From Methanobacteriota archaeon (GTDB taxonomy: Archaea > Halobacteriota > Methanosarcinia > Methanotrichales > Methanotrichaceae), in the NCBI GenBank assembly GCA_029553285.1, contig JAKPCO010000097.1, positions 1-36,117 on the forward strand: DNA of 36,117 nt, written 5' to 3'. This document shows positions 8,812-17,978 of this stretch, piece after piece. Every line of letters starts with the position of its first letter. The stretch's first letter is position 1. Position numbers and translations under genes: made by a program. The notes under the pieces were generated by a model, which saw only the letters and a list, made by a program, of their open reading frames with translations, made no database searches and was not told the DNA's origin.

Positions 8812-10128
8812 ATGCAGAATGTTGACACAACAAAATATATAATTTACGCTGATATCACTGCAGATGGCATAGTGGAGCGGCCGGATGTTGTGGGAGCGAT
8901 ATTCGGCCAGACGGAGGGGCTGCTGGGCAGCGATCTAGATCTCAGGGATCTGCAGAAGACGGGACGACTCGGCAGGATAGACGTCCAGATCTCCTCAAGC
9001 GGGGGGAAGTCGATGGGCACGATCTCCATACCCTCAAGCTTCGATAAGGTCGAGACCGCGATCCTGGCTGCAGCTCTTGAGACCATAGACCGGGTTGGGC
9101 CCTGCATGGCAAGGATACAGGTTACAAAGATAGAGGATGTAAGAGCCGCGAAGAGGAAGTACATCATCGACAGGGCGAAGAGGATACTGGTGGAGATGTT
9201 CGATGAGAACATCCTTGAGACGGAGCAGATCACCGAGGAGATCAAGCAGTCTGTGAGGGTGGAGGAGATCACCTACATAGGCAAGGACAACCTGCCGGCT
9301 GGTCCGAACGTTCTGGACTCAGATGCGATTCTTGTTGTTGAGGGGCGGGCCGATGTCCTTAACCTTCTCAAGTACGGCATAAAGAACGCCGTCGCCGTTG
9401 GCGGTACGAACATACCTCCCACAATCACAGAGCTCTGCTCGAAGAAGATCGCCACAGCATTCACAGATGGCGACCGCGGCGGGGAGCTCATCGTCAAGGA
9501 GCTCCTGCAGGTTGCGGATATAGATTACGTCGCACGTGCGCCGGAGGGCAAGTGCGTGGAGGAGCTGACGCAGAAGGAGATCATTCGCGCACTCCGCCAG
9601 AAGATCCCGGTCGAGCAGGTCCTGGACATGTACAAGATCAAGCCGCTTGCGAGGAAGAAGCGGGAGATCGTGACCAAGCGGAAGAGCCTGATAAGGGAGA
9701 GACCTGTCTCAGTCAGGACCGTCGCCCAGGTGGTTCCAATAGCGCACCGTGCTGAGATAGCTCCGCCTCCGGAGATCCAGACCAGAGCGCTTCAGAAGGA
9801 GGCCCATGAGCACTACGAGGAGCCGGAGATCGAGGCTGAGGAGCCCGGGGACTGGTTCAAGCATCATGTCGAAGAGCTCGACGGAACGCTCACTGCAAGA
9901 CTCTTTGACAGGAACAACAACCCGATAAGGGATGTGGCTGTGCGCGACCTCGCAAAAGAGCTGAAGGAGTCAAACGGCAGCGTTCATGGCGTGATATTCG
10001 ATGGAGTGATCACCCAGAGGCTTCTCGATATCGCGGCTGAAAAGGGTCTGGACTATCTGATTGGAGCAAAGATGGGGAGCATAGCGAAGACCCCTGTGGG
10101 AATAAAGGTCATAACAAGCGGTCAGTGA
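8812..10128 (+). CDS. dnaG: Archaeal DnaG (TOPRIM primase / exosome-associated protein)
   Basis: This 438-aa protein has the archaeal DnaG layout: a helical N-terminal region (MQNVDTTKYIIYADITADG and DVVGAIFGQTEGLLG), then a TOPRIM domain with Glu177 in VVEGRAD and the acidic pair Asp219/Asp221 in FTDGDRGGE, then a charged C-terminal region. Archaeal DnaG can synthesise RNA primers and is also a stable subunit of the RNA-degrading exosome, where it helps direct poly(A) substrates. Relatives begin with MQN, so I use ATG 8812; GTG 8803 would add three residues. Two hairpins follow the stop directly, and the gene appears to be transcribed alone. Confidence 0.95.
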   Translation: MQNVDTTKYIIYADITADGIVERPDVVGAIFGQTEGLLGSDLDLRDLQKTGRLGRIDVQISSSGGKSMGTISIPSSFDKVETAILAAALETIDRVGPCMARIQVTKIEDVRAAKRKYIIDRAKRILVEMFDENILETEQITEEIKQSVRVEEITYIGKDNLPAGPNVLDSDAILVVEGRADVLNLLKYGIKNAVAVGGTNIPPTITELCSKKIATAFTDGDRGGELIVKELLQVADIDYVARAPEGKCVEELTQKEIIRALRQKIPVEQVLDMYKIKPLARKKREIVTKRKSLIRERPVSVRTVAQVVPIAHRAEIAPPPEIQTRALQKEAHEHYEEPEIEAEEPGDWFKHHVEELDGTLTARLFDRNNNPIRDVAVRDLAKELKESNGSVHGVIFDGVITQRLLDIAAEKGLDYLIGAKMGSIAKTPVGIKVITSGQ

Positions 10129-10140
10129 TCACACGGGCTT

Positions 10141-10211
10141 ACTCCGGCCTGGAGACCGGAGTTTGTCCCATGCTGCTCTTTATCAAGGAGATTCTGCCCG
10201 AATCTCCTTTT
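10141..10211 (+). terminator. Two tandem hairpins after dnaG
   Basis: Thirteen bases after the dnaG stop lies a stem ACTCCGG/CCGGAGT (10141-10162). It is followed by a perfect 8-bp stem GGAGATTC/GAATCTCC (10187-10207) with a 5-base loop and a TTTT run. The second looks like an intrinsic-type terminator. Archaea mostly terminate at T-rich tracts, so the hairpins may instead protect the 3' end. Confidence 0.5.
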
Positions 10212-10389
10212 CAACATCTTTGTGATCTGCTCCTCTGCCTGTGATACTCCTCCATACATGCGGGGGCGCCCATCGTCTCACTGGCTTTTGCCTCTGTTCA
10301 CAGGCGCGGGCGCAAATGGCTGAATATGTTGTCTTAGTAATATCTTTTAAAAAGTGCTGTGTTGGAGAGGGGTATTTACAGATCATTGC

Positions 10390-10556
10390 CGCTCTTATGT
10401 GTTCAGCAACTTGGGGGTCATGCAATGTGGTTGCTGAAAGCATTCAGTGCCACACTTCCGACTACATCGAAAGGTTTCGACGAAGTCGAAGGTAAGCGAA
10501 ACGAACACACAGCATGACCCCTGTCCTTCAGACAAGTCATCAAATGGATAAGAGCG
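10390..10556 (-). mobile_element. MITE-like element, long form, reverse orientation (copy B)
   Basis: This 167-bp element is bounded by CGCTCTTAT and its complement ATAAGAGCG and flanked on both sides by the same 8 bases, ATCATTGC (10382-10389 and 10557-10564). That is a perfect target-site duplication. On the minus strand it aligns along nearly its whole length with copy E (35881-36067). Its core holds a TTCGAC-GAA-GTCGAA hairpin at 10476-10490. It has no coding capacity, so it would need a transposase encoded elsewhere. The short open frames that cross it are chance. Confidence 0.85.
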
Positions 10557-10653
10557 ATCATTGCAATGTGGAACTATCCAGGAATTGACGCGGAGGGTAT
10601 GATGGTCCAGGCGCATGATCACAAGCGGAGGGATATGGAGCAGATTCTGGATT

Positions 10654-10775
10654 CGCTCTTATCCATGTGATAACTTGCACAGAAGCACTGGTCATGCCAT
10701 GCATTCTTGGTGAATGAAAAAGTGCGTTCAGCAATCATATTGCACGACCTGCAAGTTGCCAAACACATAAGAGCG
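10654..10775 (+). mobile_element. MITE-like element, short form (copy C)
   Basis: This 122-bp copy has the same ends as copy B (CGCTCTTATCCAT on the left, ACACATAAGAGCG on the right) but lacks the hairpin core. It is flanked by TCTGGATT and TCTGGGTT, 7 of 8 identical, a slightly decayed target duplication. It is near-identical in layout to copy D (33224-33347) and lies 97 bases from copy B in opposite orientation. Confidence 0.82.
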
Positions 10776-10924
10776 TCTGGGTTTCGATGCTTCGACGAGA
10801 TGAGTATTCCTATTAACCCCTTTTCTAACATCTGCCCATGTCGCTAAATAATTGTATAGATATTGTTTTATATCAAAAAAGCTGGTTTTTAGGAATTCTC
10901 GAGATGTTTCTCAAGGGATGCGGT

Positions 10925-10934
10925 GGGTATATCT
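10925..10934 (+). promoter_or_regulatory. Likely TATA box of the gene at 10958
   Basis: GGGTATATCT is centred about 27 bases before ATG 10958, the spacing expected for a leaderless transcript. This is the main reason for preferring that start over the longer frame from 10838. Confidence 0.5.
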
Positions 10935-10957
10935 TGTATGATAGCAGAAGAACGCCC

Positions 10958-11509
10958 ATGGTAACACTTACAATAGATAAGAATGATCTGCGGGATGCCA
11001 AAACCGAGGTCTCAAACCTGGCAGGTGCGTTCTTTGCAGGCACAAGCCCCTTGATCCGACCTTTCATGGACATGCTTGAGTCGATAGTTCCGGCAGACCA
11101 GCAGGGGAGGGGGACCAGCTATCTGATCAGCGCCCTCAGATACCACATAAGATCGATACGGGCAGATGCGAACGGGATAAGGGTTGAGAGCGAGATCGGC
11201 TCTGTGGATATACCGCGCGCGGTGCTCGAGGAGCGGATCGAGGAGAGGTATCCGTCGTTCGGCCACGACTCTCTGAACCTCCCCGGGCTGCTGTTCCTGC
11301 AGAGCGGTCCTGCGGTCTACGCTGCGAGTGTGAGCAAGCTGCGAAAGATTCACAGGATCGTGATTCCCGAGGGGAGACGAACGCAGCGATACATATTTCA
11401 TGTGATTGTGAGATCTCTGGAGGCAGATCAGGACGTGATAAAGATAGAGATAGATATGCAGAGACTGCCGCAGATAGGCAGGCCGGAGGAATCGGCGAAC
11501 CAGGCATGA
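10958..11509 (+). CDS. Conserved-looking protein of unknown function
   Basis: I do not recognise this 183-aa protein. It has no signal peptide, membrane segment or cysteine cluster, so it is probably cytoplasmic. The N-terminal third is helical (KNDLRDAKTEVSNLAGAFFAG). The middle has YLISALRYHIRSIRADANGIRV, and the end has alternating strands rich in Ile/Val (IHRIVIPEGRRTQRYIFHVIV). Codon use matches neighbouring genes, which supports real coding. The frame is open back to 10838, but those 40 extra residues are AT-rich, hydrophobic and look non-coding. It stands alone between the repeat cluster and endonuclease Q. Confidence 0.65.
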   Translation: MVTLTIDKNDLRDAKTEVSNLAGAFFAGTSPLIRPFMDMLESIVPADQQGRGTSYLISALRYHIRSIRADANGIRVESEIGSVDIPRAVLEERIEERYPSFGHDSLNLPGLLFLQSGPAVYAASVSKLRKIHRIVIPEGRRTQRYIFHVIVRSLEADQDVIKIEIDMQRLPQIGRPEESANQA

Positions 11510-11715
11510 TACTGCAGAACCGAAATCCGGTGCACAATGAAGGCCAGAACCTTTCAGTTGCTTGACAGCGTGTGCAGCATGTTGTTGCTGTCTGATCCGA
11601 ATCGCAGAACGCCTGGCGGGGTCGATCACCACTGCACAGAACTCATGACCGCATCTGCTGGTTCCGGCAATGCAGAGTTACATCGTCTACGCAGCTCAAC
11701 AGAGATTTAATATAA
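11510..11715 (+). other. Intergenic region before endonuclease Q
   Basis: I see no gene here. The only feature of note is the AT-rich block ATTTAATATA (11704-11713) directly ahead of the EndoQ start. It is too close to ATG 11716 to be a simple TATA box for that start. Confidence 0.3.
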
Positions 11716-12933
11716 ATGGTAAAAATGAATGTGAATGCTGACCTCCATATACACTCAAAGTACTCAGCTGCCACATCTGAGATGATGGATCTGGACACCA
11801 TCGCAGCTGAGGCGCGCAGAAAGGGCATACACATAGTTGCCACAGGCGATGCCCTCCACCCGGTATGGCTTGAAAATCTCAGGAGGCTTCCAGAGAGGGA
11901 TGGGATTCTCTGGCATAACGGCATGATAGGGTTCGTCGTGACGGCTGAGGTCGAAGATTCAGAGGGCGTCCACCATCTGATTCTCATCCCGGATCTCTCA
12001 AAGGCTGAGGAGCTGAGGGAGATCTTCCGGAAGAGCTCGAGCAACATAGACACGGACGGCAGACCAAGAGTCCTCCTGAGCGGAGCCGAGATCGCGGATG
12101 TGTGCCTCGAGGCGGATTGCATCATCGGGCCGAGCCACGCGTTCACGCCATGGACAGGGATCTTCGCGCATCACAGGTCCCTAAAAGAATGTTACGGGGA
12201 TAGAGTTGAGGACATCACATTCATAGAGCTCGGCCTCAGCGCCGACTCCGACTACGCAGATCGCATAAGCGAGCTGAGGGACAGGACGTTTTTGTCGAAT
12301 TCAGATGGCCACTCTCCCTGGTCGAACAAGCTCGGAAGGGAGTTCAACCAGTTTGATCTCAGGGAGATCAGCTTTAATGAGATCAGGCTTGCGATAGAGC
12401 GCAGATCCGGACGCAGGCCTCTTCTCAACGTCGGCTTCTACCCTGAGGAGGGAAAGTACAACAGAACAGCATGCACCAGATGCTACAGGCAGTACACCAT
12501 GCAGGAGATGGATGAGCTGCAGGGACGGTGCGGATGCGGCGGATCGATCAAGCTCGGCGTCAGGGACAGGGTCGAGATTCTGGCAGATCTGCCGCAGCCG
12601 GTGCATCCGGATCACAGGCCTCCGTACATTCACATAATCCCGCTCGCTGAGATCATCGCGATGGCTCTCGGTCACAAGAGTGTGTTCACGGCAGGCGTGA
12701 GAAAGATATGGAGCGATCTGGTGTCTGAGAGGACTGAGATAGATGTGCTCCTGCGCACGGATATCTCTGAACTGAACGCCGACGAAAGGGTCGCGAGGGC
12801 GATAGAGGCATTCAGATCAGGAGATGTGGTGGTGACCCCGGGAGGGGGCGGAAGGTACGGGAGGATCTCCCTCCCGCCGCCGGGTACCCGATCCATAAAG
12901 GTACCATCCCAGAGATCGCTTCTGGACTTCTAG
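11716..12933 (+). CDS. Endonuclease Q (PHP-family DNA repair nuclease)
   Basis: EndoQ nicks DNA on the 5' side of deaminated bases (uracil, hypoxanthine, xanthine) and abasic sites, opening a repair path found mainly in archaea. The 405-aa protein has the PHP-type metal site at the N-terminus (ADLHIHSKYS, then ATGDALHP) and SDGHSPWSNKLGREFNQFDL near residue 200. It then has the EndoQ zinc-binding region with CTRCYRQYT and CGCGGSIKLG, and the conserved PPYIHIIPLAEIIAMALG that separates it from other PHP proteins. Starts at 11716, 11725 or 11731 are possible and differ by at most five residues. Its stop overlaps the end of the opposing giant gene by four bases. Confidence 0.92.
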   Translation: MVKMNVNADLHIHSKYSAATSEMMDLDTIAAEARRKGIHIVATGDALHPVWLENLRRLPERDGILWHNGMIGFVVTAEVEDSEGVHHLILIPDLSKAEELREIFRKSSSNIDTDGRPRVLLSGAEIADVCLEADCIIGPSHAFTPWTGIFAHHRSLKECYGDRVEDITFIELGLSADSDYADRISELRDRTFLSNSDGHSPWSNKLGREFNQFDLREISFNEIRLAIERRSGRRPLLNVGFYPEEGKYNRTACTRCYRQYTMQEMDELQGRCGCGGSIKLGVRDRVEILADLPQPVHPDHRPPYIHIIPLAEIIAMALGHKSVFTAGVRKIWSDLVSERTEIDVLLRTDISELNADERVARAIEAFRSGDVVVTPGGGGRYGRISLPPPGTRSIKVPSQRSLLDF

Positions 12934-15900
12934 CCGCTGCAGCACCGCACAGGCGCAGTTCTGTTCATCGCATACACCCAGTGCCCATCGAATCCGCCTG
13001 CAGCCCTGATGAAGATCTCTCTACTAAGTGCGTCTCTCAGATCCAGCCGCATGGTTATCACTAGAGGCTCACCAGCCTCCAGCACATCCAGCATCCATCT
13101 GATCGTATCGTTCCTGATATCCGGCTCAGGATACACGCCCAGAACCCGCGATCCGTTGGGAACCACCGCTGTGATGTACACAGGAGAGAGATCCCTGATC
13201 CCGTCGTTCTGTATTTTCACAGTGAGACGGATGATCTCAGACCCCTCCATGTCAATGTCTGTGGAGATGCTGATGTGCGGCGTTCCATATTTGTACGAGG
13301 CAGGCAGAATGATGCTTCTCCGCATCGTGTAGTTTCCGATGTAGATATCGCTCAGATGCGAATTCATGAGATGTGTATCTGTGAATGCCATTCCGGAGAA
13401 GTTCACGTTCGTCTCGAGCCCTCTCTCTCCGAGCAGAGTATCCTTCTCGATCCTCGATCCCGTGTACTCCTCACGTATGCTCTCCTCACCTCTGATCCAG
13501 GCGCCTGCGCGCCATCTCGAGCTGTTGCCATCCGCTCTGACGCTCTCTTTGATTGATCCGCATCTCATCTCCCCCTCTGAGATGTATCTGCCTGAGCCGG
13601 ATGTATGAAGCTGCAGCGCTCCATAACTCCGGCCTGATACTAGCGTGCCGTTTCCGAGGTGGGAATGAACGTAGCTCCCGTACTCCCCGTGCTCCTCGAA
13701 CCTCACCGATACGTTCGAGCTCCCAGAGTTATGATCATAGGCTCTGAGCACTCCTGTGGTGTTCGAGATCTTCTCCGCCAGAATGCCGCCTGATCCGGTG
13801 AGATCCCTCTCAAGGGAGACCACAGTGCCGTTGGAATCTGCAGTGGCGTCGATGCTGCTGATCTCCAGCTCGGCCCTGGCGAACGCCCTAACGCCTCCAT
13901 GAGTGGCCCTGTTCGAGATCTCAAAGAGGTCGCTCCACGGAGACTCGAATGCAACGGATCTCCTGTAAACCTCGCCTTCGTACCTGCTGCCCTCCGCTGC
14001 CTGCGATCTCGATATCCTGATGGATCGATTTTCTGTGCTTATGGACATTCCCTCATGCGAGCGGAGGGATCCGCTGCCGTATCCCATCATGTGAAGCTCG
14101 GCTCCATTCTCAGCTGCGATCCACACTGTGACGCAGTCGCCTGCGGAGATGTTCCCTGAGAAAGCCTGGACGCAGTTGCGCAGCGCTGTGCCCTCGAAGC
14201 CAGACGTGCACCCCATGTATGTCCTGGTGAAACCCTCTCCCTCAACGCTCCCAGCCATCTCGAAGTACATCTCACTCCTCGGAAGCATCCCGCTGATTCT
14301 TATCACAGTGCACTCTCCCGCGCGGAGATGGTTTATATGCCAAAGGCCGTCAGGTCCGGGCGCAGGATCCGCGTTCAGGATCACAAATCTTGGATCCGGG
14401 ATCTCTTTCACAGTGATGTCTGTGAGATCTGCACCAGACGGGTTGCAAACCCTGATCTCATAATCTATGGTATCACCACGCCTGCACTCTGTGCATGATG
14501 GCCGCTTTGTGACCGAGATCTCTTTTTTGGGAAGATGAACATACGTGTATACATCTGCAGATACCGGTGGCGACTCTGAGCTCTCAAGGACGAATGTCGC
14601 TTTCGTCACGCCATCTCCAGCCACAAGAGCGGTGATGCGTATTGCTCTCTCTTCGCCAGGCGTGAGCTCGGAGATATCCGACCAGACGATCTCTTCACTG
14701 GAGATCGGCATGGGGGTGGCGCTGATGATGTGAACGCTGGAAGGGAACAAAGCTTTGAGAGTTACATTCGTCGCCTTTGTAGCTCCTGTATTTCTGTATC
14801 TGACCGTGTAGCTCACAGTCTCACCACTCCTGACGCGTTCAGGAGATCCTGTCGCACTCAGGGAGATCTCTGGAGCGATCAGGACAGTCCGCATGGATAC
14901 ATTCTCATCATGCCCCTCGAACGAGATTGTAAATGAGGTCTCCACAGCGGTTCCGTTTGCAGCCCTTCCAGCTCTGGTGACGATTCTTATGGTGCCCTCA
15001 TCTCCGGGATGAATCACATCCGGCAGCGCGCACCCTGACCAGATGCCTCCGTCCGGCGCGCACGGCATCGGGCTCGACGATACGAACGCAAGAAGCGGAT
15101 CGTATCTCGCCTTGAGAACAGCACCCATGATATCCCTCTCACCGATATTTCTCCAGCGAACTGTGTAGTTCACGAAACCGCATGCAGTCTCCGGCGCATC
15201 CACGCTCAGGTACGATGACCCGATGATGAGCTCTGACGATGCAGACGCGGTGTAGTTACGCCCTCCGTTCTCAGCGCTTGACCATGCGAGTGCTGACTCT
15301 GAGATGGATTGGCCGTCTGATAGCGCCATGATATCATACTCAAGCGATGCGTTCTCGCCTGGCCCGAGCCTGCCTATCCTCCAGAACAGGGAGCTCTCAT
15401 CCATCTCAAGATCGCCTATTTCAGGAAAGATTCTCACGCTCTCCGGCATCACCCTGACTCCCGGGGGAATACTCTCCCTCAGAACAACATTCCAGGCGTC
15501 GCATTTGCTCTCCGGTGAGTGAGCGATCCTCACGGAGCACCTCAAGATACCGCCTCTCTCCAGGCTCCGCAGGGCCGGCGTCTTCGTCACCTTCAGCTCT
15601 GGCTCGGCGATCTCCACCGGCCCTGTCGCCACAGAGATGGATCTTCTCGCACCATTCGAGAGCCAGCTCAGCTCCAGGACCGCCCCGGGCGCAAGATCAT
15701 CGATGATCGCCCCCACAGAGATATCAACATGCATGGCCTGCACATCCCCGAGGTACCAGCACATACGATCATCGCGGGCGATCTCCTCCAGCGGATTGAA
15801 ACTCATCCTGGTATCACTGCGTTTCAATCCCCGAAGGCTCAGATTCATCCATGCATCTCTGAGATTAGGCAGATCACCGTAAAAGCGAATCATTAGATCA

Positions 15901-17789
15901 TCCCCAAAGCTCCTCCTCACAGGCCCCTCAGGCTCGCATCTCATGCTCAGGTTCTCCACAGCGACATGGGACTCTGCGGTTTTGTTGTAGCAGTCGAGAT
16001 CGTTCCAGAGCCCGGACCTCTCGTTCGGGTCATCGCCCTCCCTGCTAGACCAGTACAGCCTCGCAGCACCTCCCACACTGCCTGTGGTCTCCGCCAGAAT
16101 TGTATACGTGACGGTAACGGATTCGCCCCTATCGAGCCTCTGAATGGACCACACCAGATCTCTGCCCATCTGCTCGAATCCCATCGGCCGGCTCGTGTTG
16201 ATCCCGAGAATCTTTGCGCCCTCCGGGATGGTATCCACGAGGATGAGATCGTAGGCATCGGATCTGCTGTTACCATCATGATGGATTGAGAGCGTGAACC
16301 TCACCTCATCACCCACGATCGCATACGATGGAGCAAGCTTCTCCAGGGAGAGCGATGGCTCCACGACCTCTATGCTTCCCGCCTTGCTGTCTGTTCTCTG
16401 CCTCGATGAGCCGTCATGGCTTCTCCAGGTGATCCTGGCCGCTCCTGGCGTCAGGATGACACCGTTTCTGTTCTCCCTGCGGTTCGCGACGATCACTGTG
16501 TACCAGATGTCCATATCAACATCGTCTGTGTTGTTCAGATCGCCGAAGGAGAGAACAAGCGTGTTGCTCTCAGGAGCTGGTGGCTGTATCTCTTTCGGAA
16601 CGAAACCGCTGGTCCTCAGGCTCGATGGATCGTAGGTTGTGCCAGGTGGCAGGATATCAGTGACGACAACCTCCCTGAAAATGGCCCTCGGGAGGTTCAG
16701 GTGGATCTTGTACGTCATAGAATCCCCGATGGCACAGCTCCTGTTCGTATCGGGCGTCTTGGATATGCTCACATCTCCTGATACAGTGAGCTTCGCAGAT
16801 GCGGTTTCATCATAGTTATTGAGACTCGTTCCGCCGCCACACCGCTCATTGGGGTCTTCCCCAGGCAGGCTCGTCCACGAGACAGAGGCTCCGGTGCTCA
16901 GGCTCTCCCCGGATACGACCGTGTTTCCCACCCTGAGAACAAGCCTCAGATTTTCAGCTGCCTTGGAGGGGATTCTGTAGTATGTGCATTCCATGCTTCT
17001 CCCGTTAAAAGCATGCTCTGGATCCACGCTCAGCACCTCAAGCCCATCGGGAATCGTCACCGTTAGATGGACATCATACGCATCACAGCCTCTGTTGCTC
17101 AGGGTCACGACCTGCTCGACGATATCCCCTGCCTGAACCTTCGTTCTGTTCGAAGTGATGGTGATCGTTATATCTGGCTCTGTGATTGTGACCGGCGTGG
17201 TGGTGTTTATGGAACAGATCGCTCCTCTCGAGTCCTTCCAGGTGGCCTCAACTCTGTTCAGAAGCACGGCGCCATCCTGGTTGGTCATGATGTTCCGGAC
17301 AACAGCATGGACCCTAAAGAGGATCTCTGTATTCCCTGCGTCTCCAAGATTCCACAGCAGGGTTCCACTGTCCGGACGTGTCGGCGCTGGAATGTCGCCC
17401 TCACATTTGAGGTAGTTGAGACCTGATGGGAGAACATCCCTGATCTGCAGCTCGTGGACATCCGCAGGCAGCTCAAGCCTCACAGAGAAGATGACCACAT
17501 CGCCTATGGTTCTCTTCGAATCCGGATCCGCGCTGACCGTCAGCTCAGCGCTGCTTCCGGGAGTTTCGTATAAATCCTGAGGTATACTGTCAACTGTATA
17601 AACTGATGAAGTATTCCAGATTGATGATCCTGAAGACACCTGCAACGAAAGACAGAGACACACTGCTGCGATGATGATAGTAATTATATGAATGGTCTTA
17701 AACCATGCACAGAGATACGGACAGCAATCATAAAAAATTAATTTTTTAAACAATGTTTTATTTTCATTTCTGGTTCTGTACGCATACAT
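12930..17789 (-). CDS. Giant secreted surface protein with DUF11 repeats
   Basis: This 1619-aa protein is exported and probably part of the cell surface or sheath. A hydrophobic helix (about 33-50) near the N-terminus is the likely signal or anchor. At least nine copies, perhaps ten, of the DUF11/TIGR01451 Ig-like repeat follow, each with a G[DE]-x-V-x-Y-x-(I/V/L) opening, a P-x-G turn and an LxPGE-like end (for example VGDEVRFTLSIHHDG, SGETVSYTVRYRNTGA, RGDTIDYEIRVCNPSG). Roughly residues 1170-1500 lack these repeats and contain Gly/Ser-rich beta-type sequence with many Asn-glycosylation sequons, then a final DUF11-like unit closes the protein. There is no C-terminal membrane helix. ATG 17789 is preceded by an AGGAGGTG site, favouring it over ATG 17819 or 17816. 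The function of this copy is unknown; adhesion or sheath structure is inference. Confidence 0.9.
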   Translation of the reverse strand: MYAYRTRNENKTLFKKLIFYDCCPYLCAWFKTIHIITIIIAAVCLCLSLQVSSGSSIWNTSSVYTVDSIPQDLYETPGSSAELTVSADPDSKRTIGDVVIFSVRLELPADVHELQIRDVLPSGLNYLKCEGDIPAPTRPDSGTLLWNLGDAGNTEILFRVHAVVRNIMTNQDGAVLLNRVEATWKDSRGAICSINTTTPVTITEPDITITITSNRTKVQAGDIVEQVVTLSNRGCDAYDVHLTVTIPDGLEVLSVDPEHAFNGRSMECTYYRIPSKAAENLRLVLRVGNTVVSGESLSTGASVSWTSLPGEDPNERCGGGTSLNNYDETASAKLTVSGDVSISKTPDTNRSCAIGDSMTYKIHLNLPRAIFREVVVTDILPPGTTYDPSSLRTSGFVPKEIQPPAPESNTLVLSFGDLNNTDDVDMDIWYTVIVANRRENRNGVILTPGAARITWRSHDGSSRQRTDSKAGSIEVVEPSLSLEKLAPSYAIVGDEVRFTLSIHHDGNSRSDAYDLILVDTIPEGAKILGINTSRPMGFEQMGRDLVWSIQRLDRGESVTVTYTILAETTGSVGGAARLYWSSREGDDPNERSGLWNDLDCYNKTAESHVAVENLSMRCEPEGPVRRSFGDDLMIRFYGDLPNLRDAWMNLSLRGLKRSDTRMSFNPLEEIARDDRMCWYLGDVQAMHVDISVGAIIDDLAPGAVLELSWLSNGARRSISVATGPVEIAEPELKVTKTPALRSLERGGILRCSVRIAHSPESKCDAWNVVLRESIPPGVRVMPESVRIFPEIGDLEMDESSLFWRIGRLGPGENASLEYDIMALSDGQSISESALAWSSAENGGRNYTASASSELIIGSSYLSVDAPETACGFVNYTVRWRNIGERDIMGAVLKARYDPLLAFVSSSPMPCAPDGGIWSGCALPDVIHPGDEGTIRIVTRAGRAANGTAVETSFTISFEGHDENVSMRTVLIAPEISLSATGSPERVRSGETVSYTVRYRNTGATKATNVTLKALFPSSVHIISATPMPISSEEIVWSDISELTPGEERAIRITALVAGDGVTKATFVLESSESPPVSADVYTYVHLPKKEISVTKRPSCTECRRGDTIDYEIRVCNPSGADLTDITVKEIPDPRFVILNADPAPGPDGLWHINHLRAGECTVIRISGMLPRSEMYFEMAGSVEGEGFTRTYMGCTSGFEGTALRNCVQAFSGNISAGDCVTVWIAAENGAELHMMGYGSGSLRSHEGMSISTENRSIRISRSQAAEGSRYEGEVYRRSVAFESPWSDLFEISNRATHGGVRAFARAELEISSIDATADSNGTVVSLERDLTGSGGILAEKISNTTGVLRAYDHNSGSSNVSVRFEEHGEYGSYVHSHLGNGTLVSGRSYGALQLHTSGSGRYISEGEMRCGSIKESVRADGNSSRWRAGAWIRGEESIREEYTGSRIEKDTLLGERGLETNVNFSGMAFTDTHLMNSHLSDIYIGNYTMRRSIILPASYKYGTPHISISTDIDMEGSEIIRLTVKIQNDGIRDLSPVYITAVVPNGSRVLGVYPEPDIRNDTIRWMLDVLEAGEPLVITMRLDLRDALSREIFIRAAGGFDGHWVYAMNRTAPVRCCSG

Positions 17790-17800
17790 GCAGTCTCCCC

Positions 17801-17807
17801 ACCTCCT
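17801..17807 (-). promoter_or_regulatory. Ribosome binding site that fixes the giant-gene start
   Basis: On the minus strand this reads AGGAGGT, a near-perfect complement of the 16S 3' end. It lies 11 bases before ATG 17789. No such site precedes the upstream in-frame ATGs. Confidence 0.6.
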
Positions 17808-17949
17808 GATTTGCATCATCTGCCGTAATCCAGGCGGATTTCTGGCTTTCAGATAATTGTATCACGCACACGTTATGAAATTAAACTCATGTGCGAAGAG
17901 AACTGGCGTTGACCAGCATTTAATACTTTCCGAACACTGTAAACATTGG

Positions 17950-17974
17950 CAGATAATTTTTATAATGTTATCTG
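17950..17974 (+). promoter_or_regulatory. Inverted repeat enclosing a TATA-like block
   Basis: CAGATAA (17950-17956) and TTATCTG (17968-17974) are perfect complements separated by an AT-rich TATA-like core (TTTTATAATG). The arrangement resembles an operator overlapping a promoter and sits right before the ORF at 17979. Confidence 0.4.
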
Positions 17975-17978
17975 ACAA

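Noticed and set aside
10241-10495. 84-residue frame running into copy B, and 75-86-residue frames on the other strand
   Set aside because: They cross element boundaries and terminator hairpins, have no ribosome site, and show no coding character.
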